Of a stretch of 64,000 bases of DNA, positions 1-7,800 are shown in pieces. Numbering within the stretch: position 1 is the stretch's first letter; the number at the start of each line of letters is the position of its first letter. The position numbers and the translations under genes are program-made. This DNA comes from Natrialba magadii ATCC 43099 (lineage in GTDB: Archaea; Halobacteriota; Halobacteria; Halobacteriales; Natrialbaceae), in the NCBI RefSeq assembly GCF_000025625.1, contig NC_013922.1:2480001-2544000 (forward strand), written 5' to 3'. The notes below the pieces were generated by a model. The model made no database searches, was not told where the DNA came from, and worked only from the letters and a program-made list of their open reading frames with translations.

Positions 1-199
1 CGAGCCCCTCGTCCGTGAGCGTGGCACCTTTGTACTTCTCGTGCTCAACGAGGCCCTGGTCTTCGAGTTTGCCGATCATTTCGTTGACGCTCGCCGGACT
101 GACTTCGAGCAGGTCCGCGAGTGTGCCGGTCGAGGCTGGGCCCTCTTCAATCCGCTGTGCGAGATAGATCGCCTTGAGATATTGGTCTGCCGTGTTCAT
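1..199 (-). CDS. DtxR/SirR-type metal-dependent transcriptional regulator (N-terminal part)
   Basis: The visible 66 codons begin MNTADQYLKAIYLAQRIEEG and run off the window edge. They match the N-terminal winged helix of DtxR/MntR/SirR repressors: a YLxxIY helix, then a TGTLADLLEVSPASVNEMIGK recognition helix-turn-helix and a wing around EHEKYKGATLTDEGL. Such proteins bind Fe2+ or Mn2+ and repress iron or manganese genes. The ATG at 199-197 overlaps the stop of a 25-codon micro-ORF (ATGA), which in turn overlaps the ferritin-like gene, so it is probably expressed with that gene. The neighbouring Suf and ferritin-like genes fit a role in iron homeostasis. The metal-binding and dimerisation part lies outside the window. 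Confidence 0.85.
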   Translation of the reverse strand, partial: MNTADQYLKAIYLAQRIEEGPASTGTLADLLEVSPASVNEMIGKLEDQGLVEHEKYKGATLTDEGL

Positions 200-273
200 T
201 GCGTCCCTCCGTCACTGCTGGTTTCGGTCCGTCCACCGAAGCGGTTGGCGACGACCGTCCGTGCTCCGCTCAT
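196..273 (-). CDS. 25-codon micro-ORF linking the ferritin-like gene to the DtxR gene
   Basis: The ATG at 273-271 overlaps the ferritin-like stop codon as ATGA. Its own TGA at 198-196 overlaps the DtxR ATG in the same way. The 25-residue product starts MSGARTVVANRF and ends SSDGGTQ. I recognise no family. The gap between the two larger genes is exactly filled by an ORF with ATGA overlaps at both ends, which suggests translational coupling or a real microprotein. Chance is also possible for so short an ORF. Confidence 0.35.
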   Translation of the reverse strand: MSGARTVVANRFGGRTETSSDGGTQ

Positions 274-764
274 GCTCTGCGCTCCATGATTTCGGTTACC
301 TCTTCGGCACCTTCCTTTTCCTCCTCACGAAGCGTTCTGAGCGTCTCGAGGAGGCGTTCGCGGTCGACTGCGAACTCGCTGTCCGAAGCTTCGATCGCCT
401 CGATCAGATCGTCGTAGAACTTGTAGGCCGTCTCCTCGTTTGCGAGCTGGTCGTAGAGCACGCCATCCGTGTCCTCCGGCGGCCCGTACTGCGCGTCGAC
501 CAGCGCGTTGATTTCCTCGTAGGGGACCGTCTCCGCATCGAGATCTGCGATCAGGTCTTCGAGGCGGTCACGGTGGTCGGCGGACTCCTCGGCGGCATCG
601 ACGAGTAACGCACGTACCTCCTCGTCGACGGCATCCCGCTCTTCTGGCGGGAGCGTCTCGAGGTGGTGGGCGGCACGCGACTCGACGACCTCCTCCAGCA
701 CGACCCCGATCTGGAGGAGTCGTGTGAGCTGCCGGTCGGTCGAGACACGCTGTCCCAGGCTCAT
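270..764 (-). CDS. Ferritin-like / rubrerythrin-type four-helix protein
   Basis: This 164-residue, very acidic protein has four predicted long helices. Carboxylate/His patches fall where a ferritin-like diiron fold would have them: EEVVESRAAHHLE near residue 25-37, EESADHRDRLEDL near 58-70, EETAYKFYDDLI near 109-120 and a final EEEKEGAEEVTEIME helix. The likely role is iron binding, oxidation or storage in the cytoplasm; the exact reaction is not shown. The start at 764 is supported by a TATA-like GATTAAGTAG centred 27 nt upstream, so the mRNA should be leaderless. It lies between sufD and the DtxR regulator, fitting an iron-handling block. No CxxC rubredoxin module is present. Confidence 0.75.
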   Translation of the reverse strand: MSLGQRVSTDRQLTRLLQIGVVLEEVVESRAAHHLETLPPEERDAVDEEVRALLVDAAEESADHRDRLEDLIADLDAETVPYEEINALVDAQYGPPEDTDGVLYDQLANEETAYKFYDDLIEAIEASDSEFAVDRERLLETLRTLREEEKEGAEEVTEIMERRA

Positions 765-785
765 GCTACGGCGTCAGAGCCGCGG

Positions 786-796
786 CTACTTAATCG
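786..796 (-). promoter_or_regulatory. TATA box for the ferritin-like gene
   Basis: The minus strand reads GATTAAGTAG centred about 27 nt before the ATG at 764. That is the spacing expected for a leaderless haloarchaeal transcript. It implies a promoter separate from the suf genes upstream. Confidence 0.55.
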
Positions 797-940
797 TCCC
801 TACTCCTCGCCACCTTCTCTTTTCTCCCCCGAACAACCCACTACTGCCACCGCTGGCACTGGTTGCTGGCGACACGAGAATTAGTCGGTGAGAGTACAGA
901 GACAGCACGAGCGAAAAAACCGAACCGTCGCCCGCAGTCG

Positions 941-2167
941 TTAGTCGCGCTTGCGGAGCCGCGCTGCGATCAGCTCTTCTAAGTCGTCGCGCAGTTCGTC
1001 GACGGCAATCTCCTCGAGTACCGGCACGAAGAAGCCTTCGACGAGCATGTTCCGCGCGTCACGTGGCTGGACGCCGCGCGAGGTCATGTACAGGAGGTCT
1101 TCCTGATCGATCTGACCCACCGTGGCGCTGTGGGAAGCCTCGGTGTCGTGGTTGTTGATGATCAGCTTCGGCGAGGCGTCGGCCTCGGACTCATCGGAGA
1201 GCATGAGCGTGTTCTCACGCTGGTAGGAGCTGGTGTCCCACGCGCTGCGGCCGACGTCCTGCACGCCCTCGTAGACCGAGCGGGCGACGTCGTCGGTGAC
1301 GCCGCGGGTGACGAGGTCGGCCGTCGTGTGTTCGGCGCGGTGCCAGACTCGCGCGTCGATGTCGAAGTGCTGGTCGTTGTGACCGTAGAACGCACCGACG
1401 ATCTGGCTCTCGGAGCCGTCGCCGTTGAGTTCGGTCTCGACGCCGGACTTCGTCAGCTGGGTGCCGAGGTTGGCCTCGATCCAGTCGATCGTCGCGTACG
1501 TGTCGGCGTCGCCACGCTTGAGCGTGAAGTTGTAGGCCTCCTCCGAGAGGTTCTGGAGGCTGCCGTACTGGACGTTGCTGTTCTCGCCGGCGACGATTTC
1601 AACGATGCCGCTGTAGTACTGTTCGTCCTGCTCCTCGCCGGTCGACTGGCGTTCGAGGATCGTGACCGAACTCGACTCCTCGGTGACGACGAGCGTGTAG
1701 TTGAACAGCGAGCGGGAGTTCTGCTCGGTCCGGACCGTCACGCCCTCGGCGTCAACACCTTCTGGGACGTAGATGACCGTTCCGGTGCTAAACAGCGCCG
1801 TCGAGAGCGCCGTCAGGTAGTTCTCCTGGGGATCGACAACGCTGCCGAAGTGCTCCTTCAAGAGCTCCTCGTGCTCGTTGACGGCCTCGCTCCAGGCGAG
1901 GACCTCGGCCTCTTCCGGGCCGACCTGGTCCTTGTTCTCCGCCGCGTTCAGCGGATCCACGAGCGACTCGTAGTCGAGTTCGTGGAGGTTCGTCCAGTCG
2001 CGACCCGGCGTCCGGATGACGTCCGGCATGTCGAGGGACTCGAGTGCCTCGAGCGCGTCGAGACGGGTCTCGAGCAGCCACTCGGGCTCGTCCAGCTCGT
2101 CGGAGATCTGGCGTACCTGTTCGTCCGTCAGATTGGCGTGTACCTCTGTGTGCGTTGCTGCGCTCAT
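941..2167 (-). CDS. sufD: Fe-S cluster assembly scaffold protein SufD
   Basis: The 408-residue protein belongs to the SufB/SufD family. It has an N-terminal helical part (LTDEQVRQISDELDEPEWLLETRL), a beta-helix core and the family signature ASHSATVGQIDQEDLLYMTSRGV near residues 345-367. SufD partners SufB and SufC in the cytosolic SufBCD scaffold that builds Fe-S clusters. It starts 2 nt after the sufB stop (TAATATG), so the two are surely co-translated. The gene order sufC-sufB-sufD is complete and no SufA, SufS or SufE is visible in the window. Length is normal for the family. Confidence 0.95.
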   Translation of the reverse strand: MSAATHTEVHANLTDEQVRQISDELDEPEWLLETRLDALEALESLDMPDVIRTPGRDWTNLHELDYESLVDPLNAAENKDQVGPEEAEVLAWSEAVNEHEELLKEHFGSVVDPQENYLTALSTALFSTGTVIYVPEGVDAEGVTVRTEQNSRSLFNYTLVVTEESSSVTILERQSTGEEQDEQYYSGIVEIVAGENSNVQYGSLQNLSEEAYNFTLKRGDADTYATIDWIEANLGTQLTKSGVETELNGDGSESQIVGAFYGHNDQHFDIDARVWHRAEHTTADLVTRGVTDDVARSVYEGVQDVGRSAWDTSSYQRENTLMLSDESEADASPKLIINNHDTEASHSATVGQIDQEDLLYMTSRGVQPRDARNMLVEGFFVPVLEEIAVDELRDDLEELIAARLRKRD

Positions 2168-2168
2168 A

Positions 2169-3599
2169 TTATCCGAGGCTACCCTCCATCTCGAGTTCGA
2201 TGAGGCGGTTGAGTTCGACCGCGTACTCGATCGGCAGTTCTTCCGTGATCGGCTCGATGAAGCCAGCGACGATCATCTTCTTGGCGTCGTCGTCGTCCAG
2301 ACCGCGGCTCTGGAGGTAGAAGATGTCCTCGTCACCGATCTTGCCGACGGTCGCCTCGTGGGCAACGTCGACCTTCGACTCCTCGATTTCCATGTACGGC
2401 ATGGTGTCCGAGGTGGACTCGTTGTCGAACATCAGTGCGTCACACTCGACGGCGGTGCTCGAGTTCTCGGCACCGTCGGCGATGTGGACGAGCCCGCGGT
2501 AGTTGGTGCGGCCGCCGTCCTTCGAGATCGACTTGGACTCGATGGTCGACTTCGTCTCGGGTGCGTTGTGGTAGACCTTTGCGCCGGTGTCGATGTCCTG
2601 GCCCTCGCCCGCGAAGGCGATGGTAATGTGGGTGTCCGTCGCGCCGCGACCCTTGAGGATCGAGCACGGGTAGAGCATGGTGGCCTTCGAACCCATGCTG
2701 CCCGAAATCCACTCCATCGTCCCGTTCTCTTCGACGATGGCGCGCTTGGTGTTCAGGTTGAACGTGTTCTTCGACCAGTTCTGGACGGTCGAGTACTGGA
2801 CGTGAGCGTCTTCTTCGACGAAGACCTCCACACCGCCGCTGTGGAGGTTGTGAACACCGTACTTTGGTGCGGAACAGCCCTCGATGTAGTGGACTTCCGA
2901 GCCCTCCTCGGCGATGATGAGCGTGTGCTCGAACTGGCCCATCCCCTCGGAGTTCATGCGGAAGTACGCCTGGACCGGCATTTCGACGGTGACGCCCTCT
3001 GGGACGTAGACGAACGAGCCGCCGGACCAGACGGCACCGTGGAGTGCGGCGAACTTGTTGTCGCTTGCTGGGACGCAGGTCGTCATGAAGTGCTCTTTGA
3101 CGAGCTCAGGGTGCTCCTGGACCGCGCGGTCCATGTTCATGAAGATGACACCCTTCTCTTCCCACTGATCCTGCATGTTCTGGTAGACGATTTCGGACTC
3201 GTACTGGGCGCCGACGCCCGAGAGGGCGTTCTTCTCGGCTTCTGGAATGCCCAGCTTGTCGAAGGTGTCCTTGATCTCGTCTGGCAGCTCCGTCCAGTCG
3301 TCAACGCCTTCGCGCTTGTCGACGTCCGGGCGGATGTAGGGGACGATTTCCTCGACGTCCAGCTCGGTCAGATCCGGCTGCCCGGGCCAGTCCGTCGGCA
3401 TCGGCATGTTGTGGTACTGCTTGAGCGCGCGCAGACGCCGCTCGAGCATCCAGTCGGGCTCGTCCTTGTCCTCGGAGATCATGCGGATGACCTCCTCGGT
3501 CAGGCCCTTGTCGGACTTGACGGCGGCGTTTTGCTCCTTCTTGAACTCGAAGCGCGCCTCGGTGTCGGTTTCTTTGAGGTGATCTTGTTCGGAACTCAT
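2169..3599 (-). CDS. sufB: Fe-S cluster assembly scaffold protein SufB
   Basis: The 476-residue protein has the full SufB architecture. An N-terminal helical segment (RMISEDKDEPDWMLERRLRA) is followed by a long right-handed beta-helix with cysteines at AEEGSEVHYIEGCSAPKYGVH, and by the C-terminal signature VAHEATVGKIGDEDIFYLQSRGL. With SufC and SufD it assembles Fe-S clusters using ATP. It lies 61 nt after sufC and 2 nt before sufD on the same strand. The ATG at 3599 is the first in frame and gives the usual haloarchaeal N-terminus MSSEQDHLKETDTEARFEFK. Confidence 0.96.
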   Translation of the reverse strand: MSSEQDHLKETDTEARFEFKKEQNAAVKSDKGLTEEVIRMISEDKDEPDWMLERRLRALKQYHNMPMPTDWPGQPDLTELDVEEIVPYIRPDVDKREGVDDWTELPDEIKDTFDKLGIPEAEKNALSGVGAQYESEIVYQNMQDQWEEKGVIFMNMDRAVQEHPELVKEHFMTTCVPASDNKFAALHGAVWSGGSFVYVPEGVTVEMPVQAYFRMNSEGMGQFEHTLIIAEEGSEVHYIEGCSAPKYGVHNLHSGGVEVFVEEDAHVQYSTVQNWSKNTFNLNTKRAIVEENGTMEWISGSMGSKATMLYPCSILKGRGATDTHITIAFAGEGQDIDTGAKVYHNAPETKSTIESKSISKDGGRTNYRGLVHIADGAENSSTAVECDALMFDNESTSDTMPYMEIEESKVDVAHEATVGKIGDEDIFYLQSRGLDDDDAKKMIVAGFIEPITEELPIEYAVELNRLIELEMEGSLG

Positions 3600-3660
3600 G
3601 GTTTGTATGTAGTGGTGTTTACGGCTCTGGCGTTATTACGGTTGTTCTAGCCGAATTCGG

Positions 3661-4569
3661 TTACGCGGTGCCGTAGACTTCTTCGCGAACCCAGTCGTAC
3701 CCCTTGTCCTCGAGTTCCGCTGCGAGCGAGGCGTCGCCGCTCTTTGCGATTTGACCGTCGAGCATGACGTGGACGTGGTCTGGCTCGACGTAGTCGAGGA
3801 TGCGCTGGTAGTGGGTAATCTGGAGAATACCGGTGCCTTGCTCGTCTCGAAGGGCGTTGATGCCGTTCGAGACGTCCTGCAGGCGGTCGATGTCGAGCCC
3901 GGAGTCGATCTCGTCGAGGACGGCGATCGATGGCTCGAGGATTGCGGCCTGAAGGACTTCGTTCTGCTTCTTCTCACCGCCGGAGAAGCCGGCGTTGAGG
4001 TAGCGCTGTGCGAAGCGCTCGTCCATGTCGAGTTCCTCCATCTTCTCCTGGAGGATCTGCTGGAACTCGGCGACGCCGACTTCGCCTTCGTCCGCTGGGC
4101 CTTCCATCGGCGAGGTCTCGAAGCCTTCGTCCTCTTCGTCGTCCTCGTCGGCGTCCTCGTCCTCGAAGAGCTCTTCGCGCTCGTCGATCTTGGCGTTGAG
4201 CGCCGTGCGGAGGAAGTTCGTCATCGTGACGCCCTCAATCTCGGCTGGGTACTGGAAGCCGAGGAAAATACCGAGCGCGGCGCGCTCGTTCGGTTCAAGA
4301 TCGAGGATGTTCCAGCTGCGCTGGTCGTCGTCGATCTCGATTTCGTCACCGAACTCGCCCTCCTCCAGGTGGAGCAGGACCTCACCCTCGGTAACCTCGT
4401 AGGCCGGGTGGCCGGCGATGACCTTCGCGGTCGTCGACTTCCCGGAGCCGTTCGGTCCCATCAGGGCGTGAATTTCGCCCGACTTGACCTCGAGGTTGAC
4501 GCCCTCGAGGATCTTCTCGTCGCCATCTGCTACTTCTGCGTGCAGGTTGGATAGTTCGAGGCGTGCCAT
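3661..4569 (-). CDS. sufC: Fe-S cluster assembly ATPase SufC
   Basis: ABC-type ATPase of the Suf machinery, 302 residues. Walker A GPNGSGKST is at residues 38-46, the Q-loop at FLGFQYPAE (102-110), the signature FSGGEKK at 195-201 and Walker B AVLDEIDSGLD at 216-226. It is about 50 residues longer than bacterial SufC because of two acidic insertions: about 67-83, and a run of Asp/Glu about 134-150 (EDEDADEDDEEDEG). The insertions lie outside the catalytic motifs and fit adaptation to high salt. It is the first gene of the sufCBD operon, with a promoter expected in 4570-4700. Confidence 0.95.
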   Translation of the reverse strand: MARLELSNLHAEVADGDEKILEGVNLEVKSGEIHALMGPNGSGKSTTAKVIAGHPAYEVTEGEVLLHLEEGEFGDEIEIDDDQRSWNILDLEPNERAALGIFLGFQYPAEIEGVTMTNFLRTALNAKIDEREELFEDEDADEDDEEDEGFETSPMEGPADEGEVGVAEFQQILQEKMEELDMDERFAQRYLNAGFSGGEKKQNEVLQAAILEPSIAVLDEIDSGLDIDRLQDVSNGINALRDEQGTGILQITHYQRILDYVEPDHVHVMLDGQIAKSGDASLAAELEDKGYDWVREEVYGTA

Positions 4570-4815
4570 AGTATTCTGTCGTCTGAATCGTGGGTCGTCT
4601 GACTGATAACGGTTTCGTATTCTGGCCCTATTCGGTTTCGAACACGAAAGATAATTTTCCGGAACCGGAACCTACGCGTTCAGGGTGCTCCCGCGGGCGG
4701 GCTCACGGAGTCCTGTTCTTACGGCCCATAAAATGCGAGTAGGCCGTGTGTCGACTCTGTCTGTGGTATCAAGACCGAGGCAAAAAGGTGTGTTGGACGC
4801 TGACAGAACCACTCC
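4570..4815. other. Intergenic region between sufC and polB
   Basis: The 246 bp separate the sufC start from the polB stop, both on the minus strand. It should hold the suf promoter. TATA-like candidates on the minus strand are AAATTATC near 4650 and GTTATCA near 4605; neither can be chosen from sequence alone. A GGAACCGGAACC tract lies near 4660. No ORF of note is present. Confidence 0.4.
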
Positions 4816-7800
4816 TTACATGAAATTGCTCAGACCGGTCTGCTCCTGGCCGCTCTTGACCTCCTCCCAGGAGACACCAAGTGCCTCGAGAATCCGCTCG
4901 ATCGGTCCCTTCAGTGTCTTCTCTAACATTGTGTCGTAGTCGACTTCGAACTCCTCGGGGATCTGGTCGTCGTACTCGAAACAGATCACGTCCGGATCGC
5001 GTTTAAACGCGCCATAGATCGGATCCGTTCGTGCGTCGAGGCCCTCTTCCTCCTCGAGTCGCTCGAAGAACGAGGGGCCGACCCGATCCAGGTAGAGCCG
5101 CTTTGGCTTGCTGCCACGCTGGAAGTTGGTTCCCAGCAACCGGTTCGCGTACTTCGCGCCACGAACCTGCGCCGTATCGGTGTCGTAGTTGTCCAGTCGC
5201 TTGCCGATGCCGCCCGGAATGGCGATCTCCTCGAGTGCGATGTCGCCCTCCTGAACGTCCTCGATGACGCCGTTGACGTACTCCTTTGCGCCCTCAACGT
5301 CACCCTCTTTGACGATCATCTCGATGACCTTGTGCTGGACCTCCTTGGTGATCGGCGCGATGTCCGAGCGCTGGTACTCGAAGCCGACGATGTCGATGGT
5401 GTCGACGTCCTTGCCCTCCTTCCAGGTGATGTGGCCGGCGTAGCGCTTCTTCTTGCCTGCCTGGAAGAACCGCCGGTAGAGTTTTTCGAACTCGATCTGG
5501 AACCGATGGAACTCAGCATTGAGCTCGTCGCGCGCGAAGTCGTCGTAGCGATCGTTGATGTACTCCTCAATTTCGAACGACTGCTCTAAGGCCTCGTCTT
5601 TTGAGATATCAGGTCCGAGTTCGAGCATGACGGAGTCGGTATCACCGTAGGCAACCGTGTAGTCGAGTTCGTTCGCAGCAGTCTCGGTGAACTCGATCAC
5701 TTCGCGCCCGGTAGCCGTGATTGCGGACGCCGCTTCTTTGTCGTAGAGGCGGAATTGCTCCCAACCCGACACGCCGTAGAGAGATTGGCCAACGAATTGG
5801 AATTTCCCGTTCCGGCCTGCAAGTAGCGTATGGTTGTCTTCGACGGTGACGCAGTAGACTCCGTTGTCGGCAGTACTCTGGGTCGAACTTCGATGCATTC
5901 GAAGCGTGTTCTTTGATCCTTCAGTCACGTAGATTCGCCACGTTCCGCTGTCACGGCTGTAGTTCGCTGTTAGGCCGAGATGTGCACAAAGCCGAAGAAC
6001 ATCGTCCCGAAGACGGTTACTCGAGGTCGTGTACCGCCAGGAGTTTGTCTGTCGGTCACCGTCGCCGTCGATAAGCACCTCAAGGAACCGGCGTTTCTGT
6101 CGGTGACTACACTCGAAGACGAGTTCAGGGATCCGTTTCTCGAAGCTTCCATCACCGCAGCACGATGTTAGGAAATTCCCGAGGAGTTTCGACGTGACCG
6201 TGTAGGAACGGTCGTCGACGTAGTAGTCGAATCCCATCTCATCGAGCAGTTCACCGATCGTCGCGTGATGACCGAGACCGCCGTCGGCAATCGGTAGTTT
6301 GTCCTGCGCCAGTTTCACTGTCGTCGCAGAGCCGCGGAAATTCTCGCCGAACTGCTTGTCTTCAGAGGTGTACACGTTCCCTTCTGTCACGAACCACGCG
6401 AGCAGGTCAAGGAACTTGTCTCCATCGTATGTCCGTGGAATCCACTTCCGTCCAGAGTCGCGATGAATAAAGCTCGTCTCACACACCTCTTCGATGTACT
6501 CTCGGTGTGCCTCGAATTCTTCGGCGGTGAAGACGTAGCCAGTTTTCCCAACGTCTGCTTTTGGTACGCGACGCGGTTTCCAGCCCAGTTCTGTGGTGAA
6601 CGTATGACCGTGAACAGACGGCCGAACCCACACCTCGTACTCACCGTCGATTAGCTCCGTCAGATCGACTGTATCGAGTTCGTTTCCGTCTGGCCCGTCC
6701 CAATCATGGGGTAGTTCGTAGTTCGTTGCCCGATCAAGATCACCGGCCTCGATGAAACTGTATTCGTCTTCAGTAATTCCGTTCGTTTCGTTCTTGCGGA
6801 CGAGCATCCGATGGTTCGGGGTGACGCGGAAATCGATCTTGTTAGTCTCGATGTCGACCAGATCCCCGTCGTACTCTGGATAGGCGTGGGTTTCGACGAC
6901 GGGCTTTACCTCTAACGCTTCAGTCTCCGGATCAAGGGAATACACCTCGTCACCGACCTCAAGATCAGTAATATCGCGCACGCCGTCTGGAGTCAACACC
7001 TCTGTATCCGGCGTGAAGCAGTTCATGATAACCTTTACCGCACCTTGTTGGCGGTCGTACTGCTCGTACTCGGGCGTTCCGGGTTCGTGCTCGTTTCGCA
7101 GTGCTTTCTTCTCCTCGCGCTCGGCAAGGAGTTCGGTAATCATCGTCCGGTTGACGCCGTCGGGTTCCTTCTGGAAGTGTGTCCCCGTGGGTGCCTCGTA
7201 GGTCTCCCCGTCGTAGGAGTCGGGGTCGACCCTCGTCTCCGGCGACGCGTTGATCGTCGTCATGCACATCGGGTACAGCGACTTCAGGTCGAGCACGGTG
7301 ACGTTCTCCTTGACGCCCGTGATCGGCTCGAAGACGGCCCCGCCCTCGTACTCCTCTCCGGCCTCCTGCTGGCCTTTCGAGGGGAGCGCGAACTCGCCGT
7401 AGGCCTGGTGAAGGACGTACATGTCCACCGCGTCGCCGGGCGTGGGAGCGTCCTCTAACTTGCAGCCGACGAACGAACGCACCTCGTCCCAGAACGGGAT
7501 GATCGACTGCTGGCGATCGAGTTCCACACAGAGTTCCACGTCCCGGAGGTTGTACGCCAGTAGCTGGTAGGGGTCGTCCTCCCAGAGATCGCCGATGTCG
7601 CCGGCGTAGCGCTCCTTGCCGACGCCGAGTTCGGACTCGCCGACGGCGTCGAGCCGGTAGGAGTCGAGTTCTGAGAAGACCATCCGCTGGTAGCCATAGA
7701 GCAGGTCGAAGACGACCCGCCCCTTGATATCCGGACCGCCCCAGCCGCTGCGCCAGACTTCGTCGACTCGGGAGAGTTGGTCGATCTCGAGGTCGTAGTC

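Noticed and set aside
2016-3650. 544-codon plus-strand ORF over sufB/sufD
   Set aside because: It is the GC-rich antisense shadow of sufB; composition is Val/Arg/Leu-rich and has no family motif.
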